From: a virus
Reading direction: 5' to 3' (one strand)
IMG/VR virus record: IMGVR_UViG_3300027588_000012
Location: 1 to 23,098 of that record
Length of the DNA stretch: 23,098 bases
The position numbers were made by a program, and so were the translations under genes. Positions 13,975 to 21,443 of the stretch are shown one piece after another (the stretch's first letter is position 1; every line of letters starts with the position of its first letter). The notes beneath the pieces were generated by a model. It ran no database searches and was not told the origin of the DNA. It saw only the letters and a list, made by a program, of their open reading frames with translations.

Positions 13975-14731
13975 ATTTCAGTCTTAGAAAGTTTAAACTA
14001 ATTGGACATTCATCGAAGCTACCATTGTCAACTTCATGTAACATCCAGATACCACGCCAATACTTATTACCTTGTGAACCTAAGTAATCCTCATCATGTA
14101 AATAACAACAGCCTACAAACAAACCAGTAATCTGTTGACCATCAGCTTTGTTAGCATATGCTATTCCTCTGTGTTGGACATGCCCCATAACAGCAGACAT
14201 GTGACGCTTACTAAGCAATGCAGCAGCACTAGCAACGGGTCTACCCATGACACCACTGGTAAAGAAGTGACAATAGACAACACCATCAATGACAACAGGA
14301 GTAAGATAAGGTATGACTGTCCACCCTGCTTCAGCATATCCCAGGTCATTGATAGACATAGTACCATCCAACTTTGGGTCACTCTCAACTGCTCTAAGAA
14401 TACGCTCTTCATGATTACCTAATGTTAACACCATCTTTGGTTTATATTGCTTCTCTTTGTTCTTCTTAGCCTTCTCGTTAAAGGCTCTAAGAGGAGCTAA
14501 GAGTCTATCCATTGCTTGTTTAGTTACGTCAATATCCTTCTTGTATCTACGTCCTTCAAAACTTTTCTTACCTACATCGTACATTGATAAGCTAGGCATG
14601 TCAGCAAAATCACCAATGTTAATAATCACATCTGGTTTCTTGTCAACAATATACTTACCAACCCAGTCTAAGTAGGACAGGTCTACCCCATCCTTAACCT
14701 GCATATCAGGCAATACTAAATGTGTCGTCAT
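13958..14731 (-). CDS. Calcineurin-like metallophosphoesterase
   Basis: This 257-residue enzyme shows the phosphoesterase metal-site motifs in order: LPDMQ (Asp9, with Gln11 in place of the usual His), IGDFAD (Gly40-Asp41), TLGNHEER (Asn106-His107), His155 and GHVQH (His184, His187). It would hydrolyse a phosphomono- or diester, possibly a nucleotide or DNA end. The Gln in place of His in the first motif is frequent in phage members. The substrate is unknown. It starts 26 bases inside the preceding gene, and its end overlaps the HNH gene, so it belongs to the leftward replication unit. Confidence 0.88.
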   Translation of the reverse strand: MTTHLVLPDMQVKDGVDLSYLDWVGKYIVDKKPDVIINIGDFADMPSLSMYDVGKKSFEGRRYKKDIDVTKQAMDRLLAPLRAFNEKAKKNKEKQYKPKMVLTLGNHEERILRAVESDPKLDGTMSINDLGYAEAGWTVIPYLTPVVIDGVVYCHFFTSGVMGRPVASAAALLSKRHMSAVMGHVQHRGIAYANKADGQQITGLFVGCCYLHDEDYLGSQGNKYWRGIWMLHEVDNGSFDECPISLNFLRLKYGSKS

Positions 14732-14927
14732 CTTCTTCCCTTAATACTTTGCTAGCAATGTCGTAACCATAAATACTACTTAAGAAATTACAGAACTCAC
14801 GTAATGGTACTTCCCATTGTGCACTGTCTTCTACTTCAAAGGACATATCTGCTGCTTTGTTACTGTATGTGTACGAACAAGGATGATTCTCACCCTCACT
14901 GTAACTAAATGTATATCTGTTAGCCAT
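14706..14927 (-). CDS. Hypothetical 73-residue protein
   Basis: This acidic protein begins MANRYTFSYSEGENHPCSYT and ends REEDDDTFSIA. The middle (EVPLREFCNFLSSIYGYDIA) looks like an amphipathic helix. The family is not recognised. The start overlaps the previous gene by eight bases and the end overlaps the phosphoesterase by 26, which supports it as a translated gene in a compact operon. Two cysteines are present, not in a metal-binding pattern. Confidence 0.65.
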   Translation of the reverse strand: MANRYTFSYSEGENHPCSYTYSNKAADMSFEVEDSAQWEVPLREFCNFLSSIYGYDIASKVLREEDDDTFSIA

Positions 14928-15132
14928 TTTTTTCCACTGTGCCTTTCCAAATTGTTTGCATAATACGTACTCTGTCTTCGTCTGTAGCTTTGGTTACAAG
15001 CAATAAGGCATCCACTTGGTCCTGCAATGCTTTGTTCTCAGCTTCTAAACGTTCCATACGTGCTCTCATAAACTTTGATTCTACTTCTAGCTCTTCAACT
15101 ACTTGAGCGTCAATACAATTACCACATGTCAT
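14920..15132 (-). CDS. Short coiled-coil protein with CxxC head
   Basis: This 70-residue protein starts at ATG 15132 in an ATGA overlap with the nuclease stop. It opens MTCGNCIDAQ (Cys3, Cys6) and continues with a clear heptad-rich helix (FMRARMERLEAENKALQDQV, about 21-40), ending WKGTVEKNG. It would form a coiled-coil dimer, with the CxxC either binding metal between chains or being redox-active. The function is unknown. Confidence 0.7.
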   Translation of the reverse strand: MTCGNCIDAQVVEELEVESKFMRARMERLEAENKALQDQVDALLLVTKATDEDRVRIMQTIWKGTVEKNG

Positions 15133-15461
15133 TTGCTCACCATCTTAAAGAAATAATCTGCGTCTACAATTGCTAGAGGTCTTGCTCCATTCTGCTTGAC
15201 AAATACTACTGGTTGATGATAGCCATGCTCTTTGGCTTGCTCGTAATAATTATACACAGCAACCTTTGCTAATGACTTGCATTCAACTTGGAATGGAAAC
15301 ATCTCTCTAGCTGCAGGAGACAACTGTACATCTTCACCTCCTGCCCCCATACTCGTACTTCTTACATCATCTTGCTCAAGACTGGGGAATGTTGATAGTA
15401 TCTTGTCCCTCACCCACTTTTGCAGGTTTCTTCCTTTTGCCTTTGCGGATTGTGGTTTCAA
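15129..15461 (-). CDS. PD-(D/E)XK nuclease, possibly Holliday-junction-resolvase-like
   Basis: The start is taken as TTG 15461 (110 residues) with AAAGGAA upstream; no good ATG exists before the catalytic motif. The N-terminal KPQSAKAKGRNLQKWVRDKIL is a basic segment common in this phage family. Catalytic candidates are Asp44 (GGEDVQLSP), Glu60 and Lys62 (FQVECK), with Gln75 in the following helix (YYEQAKEHG), giving the D...ExK...Q layout. It may cut branched replication intermediates or degrade host DNA. It lies next to the 5'-3' exonuclease. The first 86 bases overlap the preceding gene in another frame, an unusually deep overlap. Confidence 0.75.
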   Translation of the reverse strand: MKPQSAKAKGRNLQKWVRDKILSTFPSLEQDDVRSTSMGAGGEDVQLSPAAREMFPFQVECKSLAKVAVYNYYEQAKEHGYHQPVVFVKQNGARPLAIVDADYFFKMVSK

Positions 15462-15681
15462 CTTTCAATTCCTTTCGTTTCAATATCATCCTCTTTGGTA
15501 GAGTAATACTGTTGTTACACATACCATGAGTGATTGTTCCTGCTAACTCAATCTGCTCATCGTCTTCATATACAAGATAACCAACACTGGTACAAGCTAA
15601 GTCTTCTCTCTTTGCTTCGTGCCACTCACCTTGTGCAAGAGCATCTAGCCATTCGATGAGGATAAGCTTGGGGGTTGCCAC
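15376..15681 (-). CDS. Hypothetical protein overlapping the exonuclease end
   Basis: A longer frame extends to 15795, but it would lie inside the exonuclease; the likely start is GTG 15681 (101 residues), with AAGGGAAG about ten bases upstream. The product begins (M)ATPKLILIEWLDALAQGEWH and has SVGYLVYEDDEQIELAGTI and PKRMILKRKEL. This resembles a small conserved phage protein of unknown function whose fold includes a W...CxSVG(Y/W)L core. The C-terminal 30 residues are very Lys-rich and overlap the nuclease start. An RNA- or DNA-binding tail is possible. Confidence 0.6.
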   Translation of the reverse strand: MATPKLILIEWLDALAQGEWHEAKREDLACTSVGYLVYEDDEQIELAGTITHGMCNNSITLPKRMILKRKELKVETTIRKGKRKKPAKVGEGQDTINIPQS

Positions 15682-16340
15682 ATTTGGTTTTCTTCCCTTC
15701 TTATCCACAATAGTTGACCGTTCTCCAAGACTCGCTCCTCGTTTCCCTCGTAAGCCTTGAGCACTGCCTGGTACATCTCTTCCTCTGTATTGCATTCTTT
15801 TAGAATCCTCTCAGCCTTTACAGGACCTATGCCCTTCAAGCCCTCAATGTTATCTGTTCTGTCACCTGTTAGTACTTGCTTATAGAAGATTCTCATTGTG
15901 TCCTCTTCTTTAATAAAGTACTTTTCCTTCTTGACAAAGTTATAGTGCCACCCTCTAATCATATCTAGGTCTTTATCAATTGACATGATGATGTAATCAT
16001 TTTCATCCATCGTGTACGCTTTGATACCTATTGCATCGTCAGCTTCCTGCCCAGTTATCATTAAGAAACCCCATTCTTTTTCTAGGTAGTCTCTTAAGAA
16101 CTGATAGTGGACAGGTTTAGCTACGTCTTTACGATTGCCTTTATATGTTGCAGTGACTGCTATCTCATTTCTAAAATTACCTTTGCCAGTGAGATAACCT
16201 TCAATAGAACTTATATCAGCAGGTGTTACTAACTCATCAACGAAGGCAGACATCCTAGCCTTAGCGATTGCTTCAGTCTCTTCTTGGGATGCAAAAGCAA
16301 CCCTATAGACCAGGATGTCACCATCGATGAGAGCTTTCAT
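15645..16340 (-). CDS. 5'-3' exonuclease / flap nuclease, T7 gp6-like
   Basis: This 231-residue protein begins MKALIDGDILVYRVA (metal ligands Asp6, Asp8). Further motifs are TYKGNRK (65-71), QEADDAIG (Glu99, Asp101, Asp102), SIDKDLD (Asp122, 124, 126), GDRTDNI (Asp160, Asp163) and the DNA-gripping helix-hairpin-helix GLKGIGPVKA (167-176). These are the hallmarks of the FEN/Pol I 5'-nuclease family. The enzyme removes RNA primers and degrades DNA from 5' ends during replication and recombination. Its start overlaps the stop of the 80-residue gene upstream (TAATG). The C-terminal tail overlaps the following gene and is Trp/Ser-rich. Confidence 0.9.
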   Translation of the reverse strand: MKALIDGDILVYRVAFASQEETEAIAKARMSAFVDELVTPADISSIEGYLTGKGNFRNEIAVTATYKGNRKDVAKPVHYQFLRDYLEKEWGFLMITGQEADDAIGIKAYTMDENDYIIMSIDKDLDMIRGWHYNFVKKEKYFIKEEDTMRIFYKQVLTGDRTDNIEGLKGIGPVKAERILKECNTEEEMYQAVLKAYEGNEERVLENGQLLWIRREENQMWQPPSLSSSNG

Positions 16341-16582
16341 TACTTACCTAACATCTTTTGATTATAAGACTCTAAGAAGTCAGCCATAGTACGTAAAGCT
16401 TTAACTGCTTGGTCTGGACCTGCAAACCACGTATCATCTAAACGTACCTCACCATCGCTATCAATGAAGAAGTCATATGCATCACTATCAAAGTCTACGA
16501 TGCCTGGGATTACGACACGAAACTTAGATGTTACTTTCTCTACTGATGGTTGAGAATTTGCTGTTGTTTGCTTTTTTGCCAT
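16340..16582 (-). CDS. Hypothetical 80-residue protein
   Basis: The gene starts at ATG 16582 with AAAGGTAAC before it and ends overlapping the exonuclease ATG. The product begins MAKKQTTANSQPSVEK and has VVIPGIVDFDSDAYDFFIDS, then a helix with FAGPDQAVKALRTMADFLESY. It is acidic in the middle, with no motif or family recognised. Its position between the putative ssDNA-binding protein and the exonuclease suggests a replication-linked role. Confidence 0.65.
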   Translation of the reverse strand: MAKKQTTANSQPSVEKVTSKFRVVIPGIVDFDSDAYDFFIDSDGEVRLDDTWFAGPDQAVKALRTMADFLESYNQKMLGK

Positions 16583-16602
16583 TTGTTACCTTTCAGTGTT
16601 AA

Positions 16603-16983
16603 TTATAGAGGTGATTCTTCAGGAGCTGTGTACTCAATCAAATCATTTACTACTAAGTGGTTAATACCTACGCCTACACCTTTATAGGGTTTAGCGAAGT
16701 CATATGTCTTACATGTTGCTAACCCTTTTGAACCATTCGCTACCTTGGCTGTGATAGGTTTGTTATCCTTATCAACAGTGGTCACTGGATACTTAGCTGA
16801 CTTAGCTGTAATATAGAAGCCTTTACCTTCTTTATTATTAACCTTAACACCTAACTCTTCCAATTCAGCGATTGTCTCAGGGGTTAAATTACACAAATCC
16901 ACTTGATATTTACCAGAAAGTGTGTTAGGTGTATCTAAAAAAGCCCACATAAGGTCTGCTTGAATCTTAATAACTTTTGACAT
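16603..16983 (-). CDS. Putative single-stranded DNA-binding protein
   Basis: The start is ATG 16983, preceded by AAAGGA with seven bases of spacing; a longer frame to 17040 would run into the promoter and is rejected. The 126-residue product begins MSKVIKIQADLMWAFLDTPN, has the segment SGKYQVDLCNL and later GFYITAKSAKYPVTTVDKDN, is beta-rich, and ends in TAPEESPL. A beta-rich body with a short acidic tail between DNA polymerase and exonuclease is what a T7 gp2.5-like ssDNA-binding protein would look like. The fold and name are not proven by motif. A dedicated consensus promoter (17032-17060) precedes it, fitting a protein needed in large amounts. Confidence 0.55.
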   Translation of the reverse strand: MSKVIKIQADLMWAFLDTPNTLSGKYQVDLCNLTPETIAELEELGVKVNNKEGKGFYITAKSAKYPVTTVDKDNKPITAKVANGSKGLATCKTYDFAKPYKGVGVGINHLVVNDLIEYTAPEESPL

Positions 16984-17031
16984 CTTGTTTCCTTTAACTA
17001 AGAAATATAAATAAAATACAACTGAACTACT

Positions 17032-17060
17032 ATTATACAACTTTTAGTGTAAGTTGTCAA
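17032..17060 (-). promoter_or_regulatory. Consensus sigma70 promoter before the ssDNA-binding gene
   Basis: On the minus strand TTGACA (17060-17055) and TATAAT (17037-17032) are 17 bases apart, a full match. The -35 lies within the last codons of the 62-residue gene. Transcription should start near 17025, about 40 bases ahead of ATG 16983, leaving room for its ribosome binding site. Confidence 0.85.
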
Positions 17061-17232
17061 CACTTTCATCAGGATAATATTCATCGCCCATTTCTGCAAC
17101 AACGTCTAGTATCTCGAAGAACTCTCCCTTTGTACTAACAGAGGAATGAACCTGAATCTCCCCTCCATTAATCAGTATTACAATGGCATCATCTGACTGT
17201 GCCATCATCTCTTTTAGTGTGTCTGTTCCCAT
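17044..17232 (-). CDS. Hypothetical 62-residue acidic protein
   Basis: The product begins MGTDTLKEMMAQSDDAIVIL and ends DEYYPDESVDNLH. It is strongly acidic, with a short beta-like core (AIVILINGGEIQVHSS). It overlaps the end of the DNA polymerase gene by 19 bases. The family is not recognised. Its final codons double as the -35 element and spacer of the next promoter. Confidence 0.6.
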   Translation of the reverse strand: MGTDTLKEMMAQSDDAIVILINGGEIQVHSSVSTKGEFFEILDVVAEMGDEYYPDESVDNLH

Positions 17233-18863
17233 GTATATCCTGTCTTAAATTCACCTGTTAATGGACATCTCATATTAAGGACACGACCTGCTTCCTCAAT
17301 TGCTAAGACACCTAACTTACCTGCATCTTCTGCCTGTTCTTCCTTTACTTCTATCTGCCATTCATCATGCACGTTAGCGACAAACTTGAAATCAATCTTA
17401 TTCTTTCTAAGACTTGACTCTAGTATCACCAGTGCTTGCTTCATGACAATCGCACCTGCACCCTGGAGCAGTGTGTTAAGGGCTGAATGCTCGGACCTAA
17501 CGAGTAGCTTACGTCCATCAAGACCTGGTAACGTGCCTTTCTCAGCGAAGATGCGAGCAACTTTCTCACGCAACGCCCTGAGCTTGGGTGTGTTCTTAAG
17601 AAAAGCATCAATGAGCTGTTGTCCTTCTTTCGCTGAACCACCAACAATCTTCCCAATCTTGGTACTTCCTGCACCATAGAGGAATGCATATATAAACGTC
17701 TTAGCTTGATTCCTCTCTTGCAACCCAGCAGCTTTTTGATTTGCTGTATGGATGTCACCTGATACGACTTCAGTAGTGTATGCTTCATCATTCATGTAGT
17801 GAGCAAGCATTCGTAACTCCAAACCTGAAGCATCGATACCTACTAACTTATACCCTTTCTCTACAGTCCAACAACTTCTACACTCTTTACCATATACCGC
17901 ACCACTATTTGGTATCTGTGCCATGTTAGGGCTGTGGTGCGTCATACGACCTGTTACTGCTCCGTTGGTAATTACCTTACCGTGTACTCGTCCATCTGTT
18001 TGCATGGCTTCTAACCATGATTCTGCCTGACTGATACGCTTTTGTAATAGCAGGTATCTTGCTATCTCTTTTGCTTCAGGGTAGGGCAAAGCTTCTAGTA
18101 CAGATTCATCAATAATGACCTGCCCTTTCTCAGTTTTCTTCTCAGGTATCCAACCCATAGACTGTAAACGTTTAGCAATCTGTTGTCTGCTACCAACGTT
18201 AAACACTTCTACATGGTCCTTCAACTGCTTACCTGTCTTCTCACTAAATCTCTGTGTCACAATTGGTGGGAATAATTCCTGTAGCTTCTCACTAATCTGC
18301 TCACACTCTGCTTTCCACATTGCTAACAAAGACATTACTCTTGGTGCGTCCAACTTGAAACCATTACGTTCTTGCTTGGCAATGATTGCCTGAACCTGGT
18401 GCTCTAGCTTGATACATTGTTCACTAAACTCTTTACTCTTTAACTCTGCTACTAGCATGTTATACAACTGCTTTGTTACTGCTGTATCTTGAATACAGTA
18501 ATCAATCATCGTCTGTGTTAAACCACCATCCCAGTCACTGAACTCAGTCTTTTGATTCCCTAGTCTTTGACCCCATGCTGAGAGACTGTGCCCTCCTTCT
18601 ACGCTTGGATTCAAGAGTCTTGAGAGAATCAAGGTGTCTGTTATCTGACTCAACCGAATAGTTGTCCCCCATAATCTGTTCAGGATTGGAGCATCGAAGC
18701 TGATTAAGTTGTGTCCTATAATTGTGTCGCATTTCTCTAGTAATGGCTTTAACGTCTTTGATTCTGTGTGACATATAACTTCATCTGTGTCAAGGGTTCT
18801 TGTAACTGCACACCAAATATTATCGTGTGTACTATTTGTTTCAATGTCAAGGATTATTTTCAT
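17214..18863 (-). CDS. DNA polymerase, A family (T7 type)
   Basis: This 549-residue replicative polymerase is shorter than T7 gp5 (about 704). The N-terminal 3'-5' exonuclease shows DIET (Asp6, Glu8), NLISFDAP (Asp57) and YCIQDT (Asp126). Polymerase motif A is GIDASGLELR (Asp344, Glu349), motif B is RNQAKTFIYAFLYGAG (Arg384, Lys388, Tyr392), and motif C is NVHDEW (His499, Asp500, Glu501). All catalytic residues are present. Tyr392 is at the position that is Phe762 in E. coli Pol I and Tyr526 in T7. No thioredoxin-binding insert is evident, which may explain the smaller size. ATG 18863 has no ribosome binding site; a -10 element ends only 7 bases upstream. Proofreading looks intact. Confidence 0.95.
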   Translation of the reverse strand: MKIILDIETNSTHDNIWCAVTRTLDTDEVICHTESKTLKPLLEKCDTIIGHNLISFDAPILNRLWGTTIRLSQITDTLILSRLLNPSVEGGHSLSAWGQRLGNQKTEFSDWDGGLTQTMIDYCIQDTAVTKQLYNMLVAELKSKEFSEQCIKLEHQVQAIIAKQERNGFKLDAPRVMSLLAMWKAECEQISEKLQELFPPIVTQRFSEKTGKQLKDHVEVFNVGSRQQIAKRLQSMGWIPEKKTEKGQVIIDESVLEALPYPEAKEIARYLLLQKRISQAESWLEAMQTDGRVHGKVITNGAVTGRMTHHSPNMAQIPNSGAVYGKECRSCWTVEKGYKLVGIDASGLELRMLAHYMNDEAYTTEVVSGDIHTANQKAAGLQERNQAKTFIYAFLYGAGSTKIGKIVGGSAKEGQQLIDAFLKNTPKLRALREKVARIFAEKGTLPGLDGRKLLVRSEHSALNTLLQGAGAIVMKQALVILESSLRKNKIDFKFVANVHDEWQIEVKEEQAEDAGKLGVLAIEEAGRVLNMRCPLTGEFKTGYTWEQTH

Positions 18864-18870
18864 AACATAT

Positions 18871-18899
18871 ATTATACCACAACTAATTTAATTAATCCA
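18871..18899 (-). promoter_or_regulatory. Possible extended -10 promoter directly before the DNA polymerase
   Basis: On the minus strand TGG-TATAAT (18879-18871) is an extended -10 element with a poor -35 (TGGATT at 18899-18894, 3 of 6). Transcription would begin near 18864, one base before the polymerase ATG 18863, giving a leaderless message. It overlaps the end of the small membrane protein gene. Confidence 0.4.
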
Positions 18900-19078
18900 C
18901 CTATATACATAAGAACTGCAACTATTTCTACTACAAATAAAGCAAAGTCTTTTTCTTTCAGTCCTGCGTATGCCCACAGTGCTGACCCAATGAACCCAAA
19001 CCACAGGTTCAAAGGGAAGATGTTAAGACTTGTTAATGCTATTCCTATTAGGCATAGTGTTGTTCCAGTCCACTTCAT
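18872..19078 (-). CDS. Small membrane protein (DUF6552-like)
   Basis: This 68-residue protein begins MKWTGTTLCLIGIALTSLNI and has two to three hydrophobic segments (about 5-22, 25-41 and 45-67), with a charged KEKD turn between the second and third. It matches small phage proteins annotated DUF6552, which have no known function. It overlaps the preceding gene as ATGA and ends just before the polymerase. Location in the inner membrane is the clear prediction; the role is unknown. Confidence 0.75.
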   Translation of the reverse strand: MKWTGTTLCLIGIALTSLNIFPLNLWFGFIGSALWAYAGLKEKDFALFVVEIVAVLMYIGGLIKLVVV

Positions 19079-19296
19079 TTCTGTTTCTTATTGTTTACAG
19101 TTTTAGGCTTTTGTATACTATCAGAAACAAATTCAGGTAGTGCATACTTCTCTTTCATTGTTGCTAACACTTTCTTAAACTCTTCGTCATTCAACTGCAT
19201 GCTGTTACCACAACTGAAGTACACCCTTCGTGCTTCTTTGTCAAGCAGTGTTACCTGGTGTGCTAGGAACACAAAGTTATCATACTCAAATATCAT
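19075..19296 (-). CDS. Hypothetical 73-residue protein
   Basis: ATG 19296 shares one base with the helicase stop (TGATG) and has AAGGA six bases upstream; a GTG one codon earlier is less likely. The product begins MIFEYDNFVFLAHQVTLLDK, has a helix around NDEEFKKVLATMKEKYALP and ends in a very basic tail (KPKTVNNKKQK). No family is recognised. The tail could bind nucleic acid. Confidence 0.65.
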   Translation of the reverse strand: MIFEYDNFVFLAHQVTLLDKEARRVYFSCGNSMQLNDEEFKKVLATMKEKYALPEFVSDSIQKPKTVNNKKQK

Positions 19297-20900
19297 CACA
19301 ATTCCTTATCATCAAATCGTTCATTCATTCTACCTGTAATCTTATCATACAACAGACTACAACCTGGACCAGTCATACCACTGAAGCGATTCTTTAACAC
19401 ACGTACTCTTGTAGTGTTACGCTCAATCATATCTTCTGCCTGTCCATTACGCTCTAAACCAATCACCATGTCACTCAACTGAGCGATACTACCTGAACCC
19501 CTAAGCTGTGCTAACGATGTCGCTGCACCCTCTTCATGCCCTTTATTCTCAGGACGTTTGAGGTGTGAGACAACAAACAAACTAACACCTGTCTCAGCAA
19601 CTAACATGCGAAGCTTAGTCATAATCTCATCTAATGCTTTACGCTCATCGCCATTCTCTTGTGCACTGACTACAATAGAGACGTGGTCAAGAAATATGTA
19701 ACCGCAACCAAGAGCTTTAGCCATGTACCTAACACGATTAATAATATTATCGATATCGGTAGAGCCAAAGTGGTCAAAAAGATATAACCTACCAGTACCC
19801 AAAGTTTCTTTAAAAGCATGTTCTAATTCTTTCTCTTCTACCTGCACATCAGGCAAGTGTAATGGTTTGTCAATAGCTAAAGACATAATTGACTTAGCTG
19901 TTTTCTTTACTGATTCTTCCAAGAACATCAAGCCAATGTTATCTTGAGTGTTCTTTAACACATGAAACACAATCTCTCTCATGAACTGAGACTTACCTAA
20001 ACCACTACCTGCTGTAAGTGTAATCAACTCACCCTTACGAATACCATAGGTTAAATCATTCAGCCCATGATATGGGTACATCACATCAGCCTTCTCAACT
20101 GGTTGATTGACTAAGTCCCACAACTGAGAGCCTTGCACAATCCCATCAGGCACGTACTGCTCACTTGCCCACCATGAATCTAAGTATTCTTTAATCTTAT
20201 TCAGTCGTAGATACTCACATGCATCTTTGTAAGCAGTCATCTTCTGAATACGTACCTTGTTACCGAACAACTCTGCTACCTGCTTGCTAGCCTGTACACC
20301 TGCCTCATCACTATCAAATGATATCACGATAGTCTCGAAGCTGTTAATCCACTCGTACTGTGCCTTGCAGTCCTTCAGTGCTGATTGTGCACCATTGCGA
20401 ATGCTAACACATGCATACTTACTACCCATCATCTGATAGCTAGCCATCGCATCTAACTCACCTTCACAGATTGTTAGATACTTACCACCTTTACTAAACT
20501 TTGTCTGACCAAACAACACTGCCTTGTTAAAGTCACCTGCAATACTGAATGTCTTGTTTGATACGGTCCTAGTCTTTACTGCTGTTAAGTTATTAAACTC
20601 ATCGAAGTAAGAATAGTAATGCTTGTCGTTATCAACTTTAACACCATAGTGTTGACATGTGCTAGAGCCAATGCCTCTGTCAACAATGCTTGCTACCTTT
20701 GCGTTATCATAAAAACTTAAGTTACTCATCGTTCTCTCTTTTGGTTTTGAAGCAATCAATTCTTCGCCTTCGCTCCTGGTGAAACACTTGTGACAGAATG
20801 TATGACCATCACTGTACAAGCCATTAGCATCACTGCTACCACAGCTAGGACATGCAATATGCTTGACAAATGTACTAGCCACGTTCTCAGAATAACTCAT
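19296..20900 (-). CDS. Primase-helicase, T7 gp4-like
   Basis: This 534-residue replication protein has a zinc-binding head with Cys17/Cys20 (CPSC) and Cys36/Cys39 (CHKC). A Toprim primase core follows, with CEGELDA (Glu146) and FDSDEAG (Asp196, Asp198), then a RecA-type helicase with Walker A AGSGLGKS (297-304), Walker B IFLDH (Asp405) and a C-terminal RVLKNRFSG (498-508) containing a likely arginine finger. It would unwind DNA ahead of the polymerase and lay down primers. All key residues are present. The start overlaps the previous gene by 14 bases. The length is close to T7 gp4 (566). Confidence 0.95.
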   Translation of the reverse strand: MSYSENVASTFVKHIACPSCGSSDANGLYSDGHTFCHKCFTRSEGEELIASKPKERTMSNLSFYDNAKVASIVDRGIGSSTCQHYGVKVDNDKHYYSYFDEFNNLTAVKTRTVSNKTFSIAGDFNKAVLFGQTKFSKGGKYLTICEGELDAMASYQMMGSKYACVSIRNGAQSALKDCKAQYEWINSFETIVISFDSDEAGVQASKQVAELFGNKVRIQKMTAYKDACEYLRLNKIKEYLDSWWASEQYVPDGIVQGSQLWDLVNQPVEKADVMYPYHGLNDLTYGIRKGELITLTAGSGLGKSQFMREIVFHVLKNTQDNIGLMFLEESVKKTAKSIMSLAIDKPLHLPDVQVEEKELEHAFKETLGTGRLYLFDHFGSTDIDNIINRVRYMAKALGCGYIFLDHVSIVVSAQENGDERKALDEIMTKLRMLVAETGVSLFVVSHLKRPENKGHEEGAATSLAQLRGSGSIAQLSDMVIGLERNGQAEDMIERNTTRVRVLKNRFSGMTGPGCSLLYDKITGRMNERFDDKEL

Positions 20901-21105
20901 CGTAATCCTCAGTCCTCTCTCTTTCCTGTTTAATCTTTTGACGTTCTTGCAACATCATTGACAAATCAATTAGCACTTTCTCAACACCAATGGTGTCAAT
21001 GTACGACACTACATCTGACAATGCAAACCAGTAGTGTGCTTCTTCCTGTGCTTGTTGATGCTCTAGCTCATCACTAAAGCTGTTCATATTGTGGTCACCA
21101 CTCAT
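20887..21105 (-). CDS. Hypothetical 72-residue helical protein
   Basis: This acidic, Glu/Gln-rich protein begins MSGDHNMNSFSDELEHQQAQ and has a helix with SYIDTIGVEKVLIDLSMMLQ. A ribosome binding site (AGGAGAT) precedes ATG 21105. The sequence is unlike any family I can name. It starts one base after the stop of the previous gene and runs 14 bases into the helicase, so it is probably co-translated with it. Confidence 0.65.
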   Translation of the reverse strand: MSGDHNMNSFSDELEHQQAQEEAHYWFALSDVVSYIDTIGVEKVLIDLSMMLQERQKIKQERERTEDYDELF

Positions 21106-21106
21106 A

Positions 21107-21250
21107 CTATCTCCTGTTATCTACAAAGACACGAATCCCTAAACAAAAGAATCTGTATCCAACATAAGGGTTACCATTGTTAAAGTATGTCATACCCCAA
21201 TACAAGGGTGTTCCTTTAAACCAAGGTAACTTTACAAACTTAATCTTCAT
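21107..21250 (-). CDS. 47-residue basic aromatic protein
   Basis: The gene starts at ATG 21250, inside the end of the previous gene (11-base overlap), and ends at TAG 21109-21107. The product begins MKIKFVKLPWFKGTPLYWGM, then TYFNNGNPYVGYRFFCLGIRVF, ending VDNRR. It is rich in Phe, Tyr, Trp and basic residues. The long tight overlap and close fit to the next gene support it. The function is unknown; the aromatic and basic content could suit membrane-surface or RNA contact. Confidence 0.6.
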   Translation of the reverse strand: MKIKFVKLPWFKGTPLYWGMTYFNNGNPYVGYRFFCLGIRVFVDNRR

Positions 21251-21443
21251 TAACTACTTCTACCTCTGTCCAAGCTGCAAAGTGTACCACATCATCACCA
21301 TCTTTGCAATAGCTATACATGCCATCAATACTACCAAACCAATATACCTTATCAGCTTCTGCTTCAGGAGCACCTACTGGTACTCTAGGGTCTTCGTCAA
21401 TGATTCTAAACTTATCACCCTTCTTTAACTCATATAGTTTCAT
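21240..21443 (-). CDS. Hypothetical 67-residue acidic protein
   Basis: The product begins MKLYELKKGDKFRIIDEDPR and contains YWFGSIDGMYSYCKDGDDVV. The KGDKFRI opening and beta-rich character suggest a small SH3-like or OB-like barrel, but that is only an impression. It starts in an ATGA overlap with the previous gene. No family is recognised with confidence. Confidence 0.65.
   Translation of the reverse strand: MKLYELKKGDKFRIIDEDPRVPVGAPEAEADKVYWFGSIDGMYSYCKDGDDVVHFAAWTEVEVVNED

Noticed and set aside
13780-14001. Plus-strand frames opposite the HNH and phosphoesterase genes
   Set aside because: Antisense shadows of genes with clear catalytic motifs.
15682-15795. N-terminal extension of the 101-residue gene
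   Set aside because: Lies wholly within the exonuclease, is Gly/Arg-rich and lacks a ribosome binding site; GTG 15681 has one.
16984-17040. Longer N-terminus for the putative ssDNA-binding protein
   Set aside because: It would place coding sequence over the -10 element and transcript start; ATG 16983 has a proper ribosome binding site.
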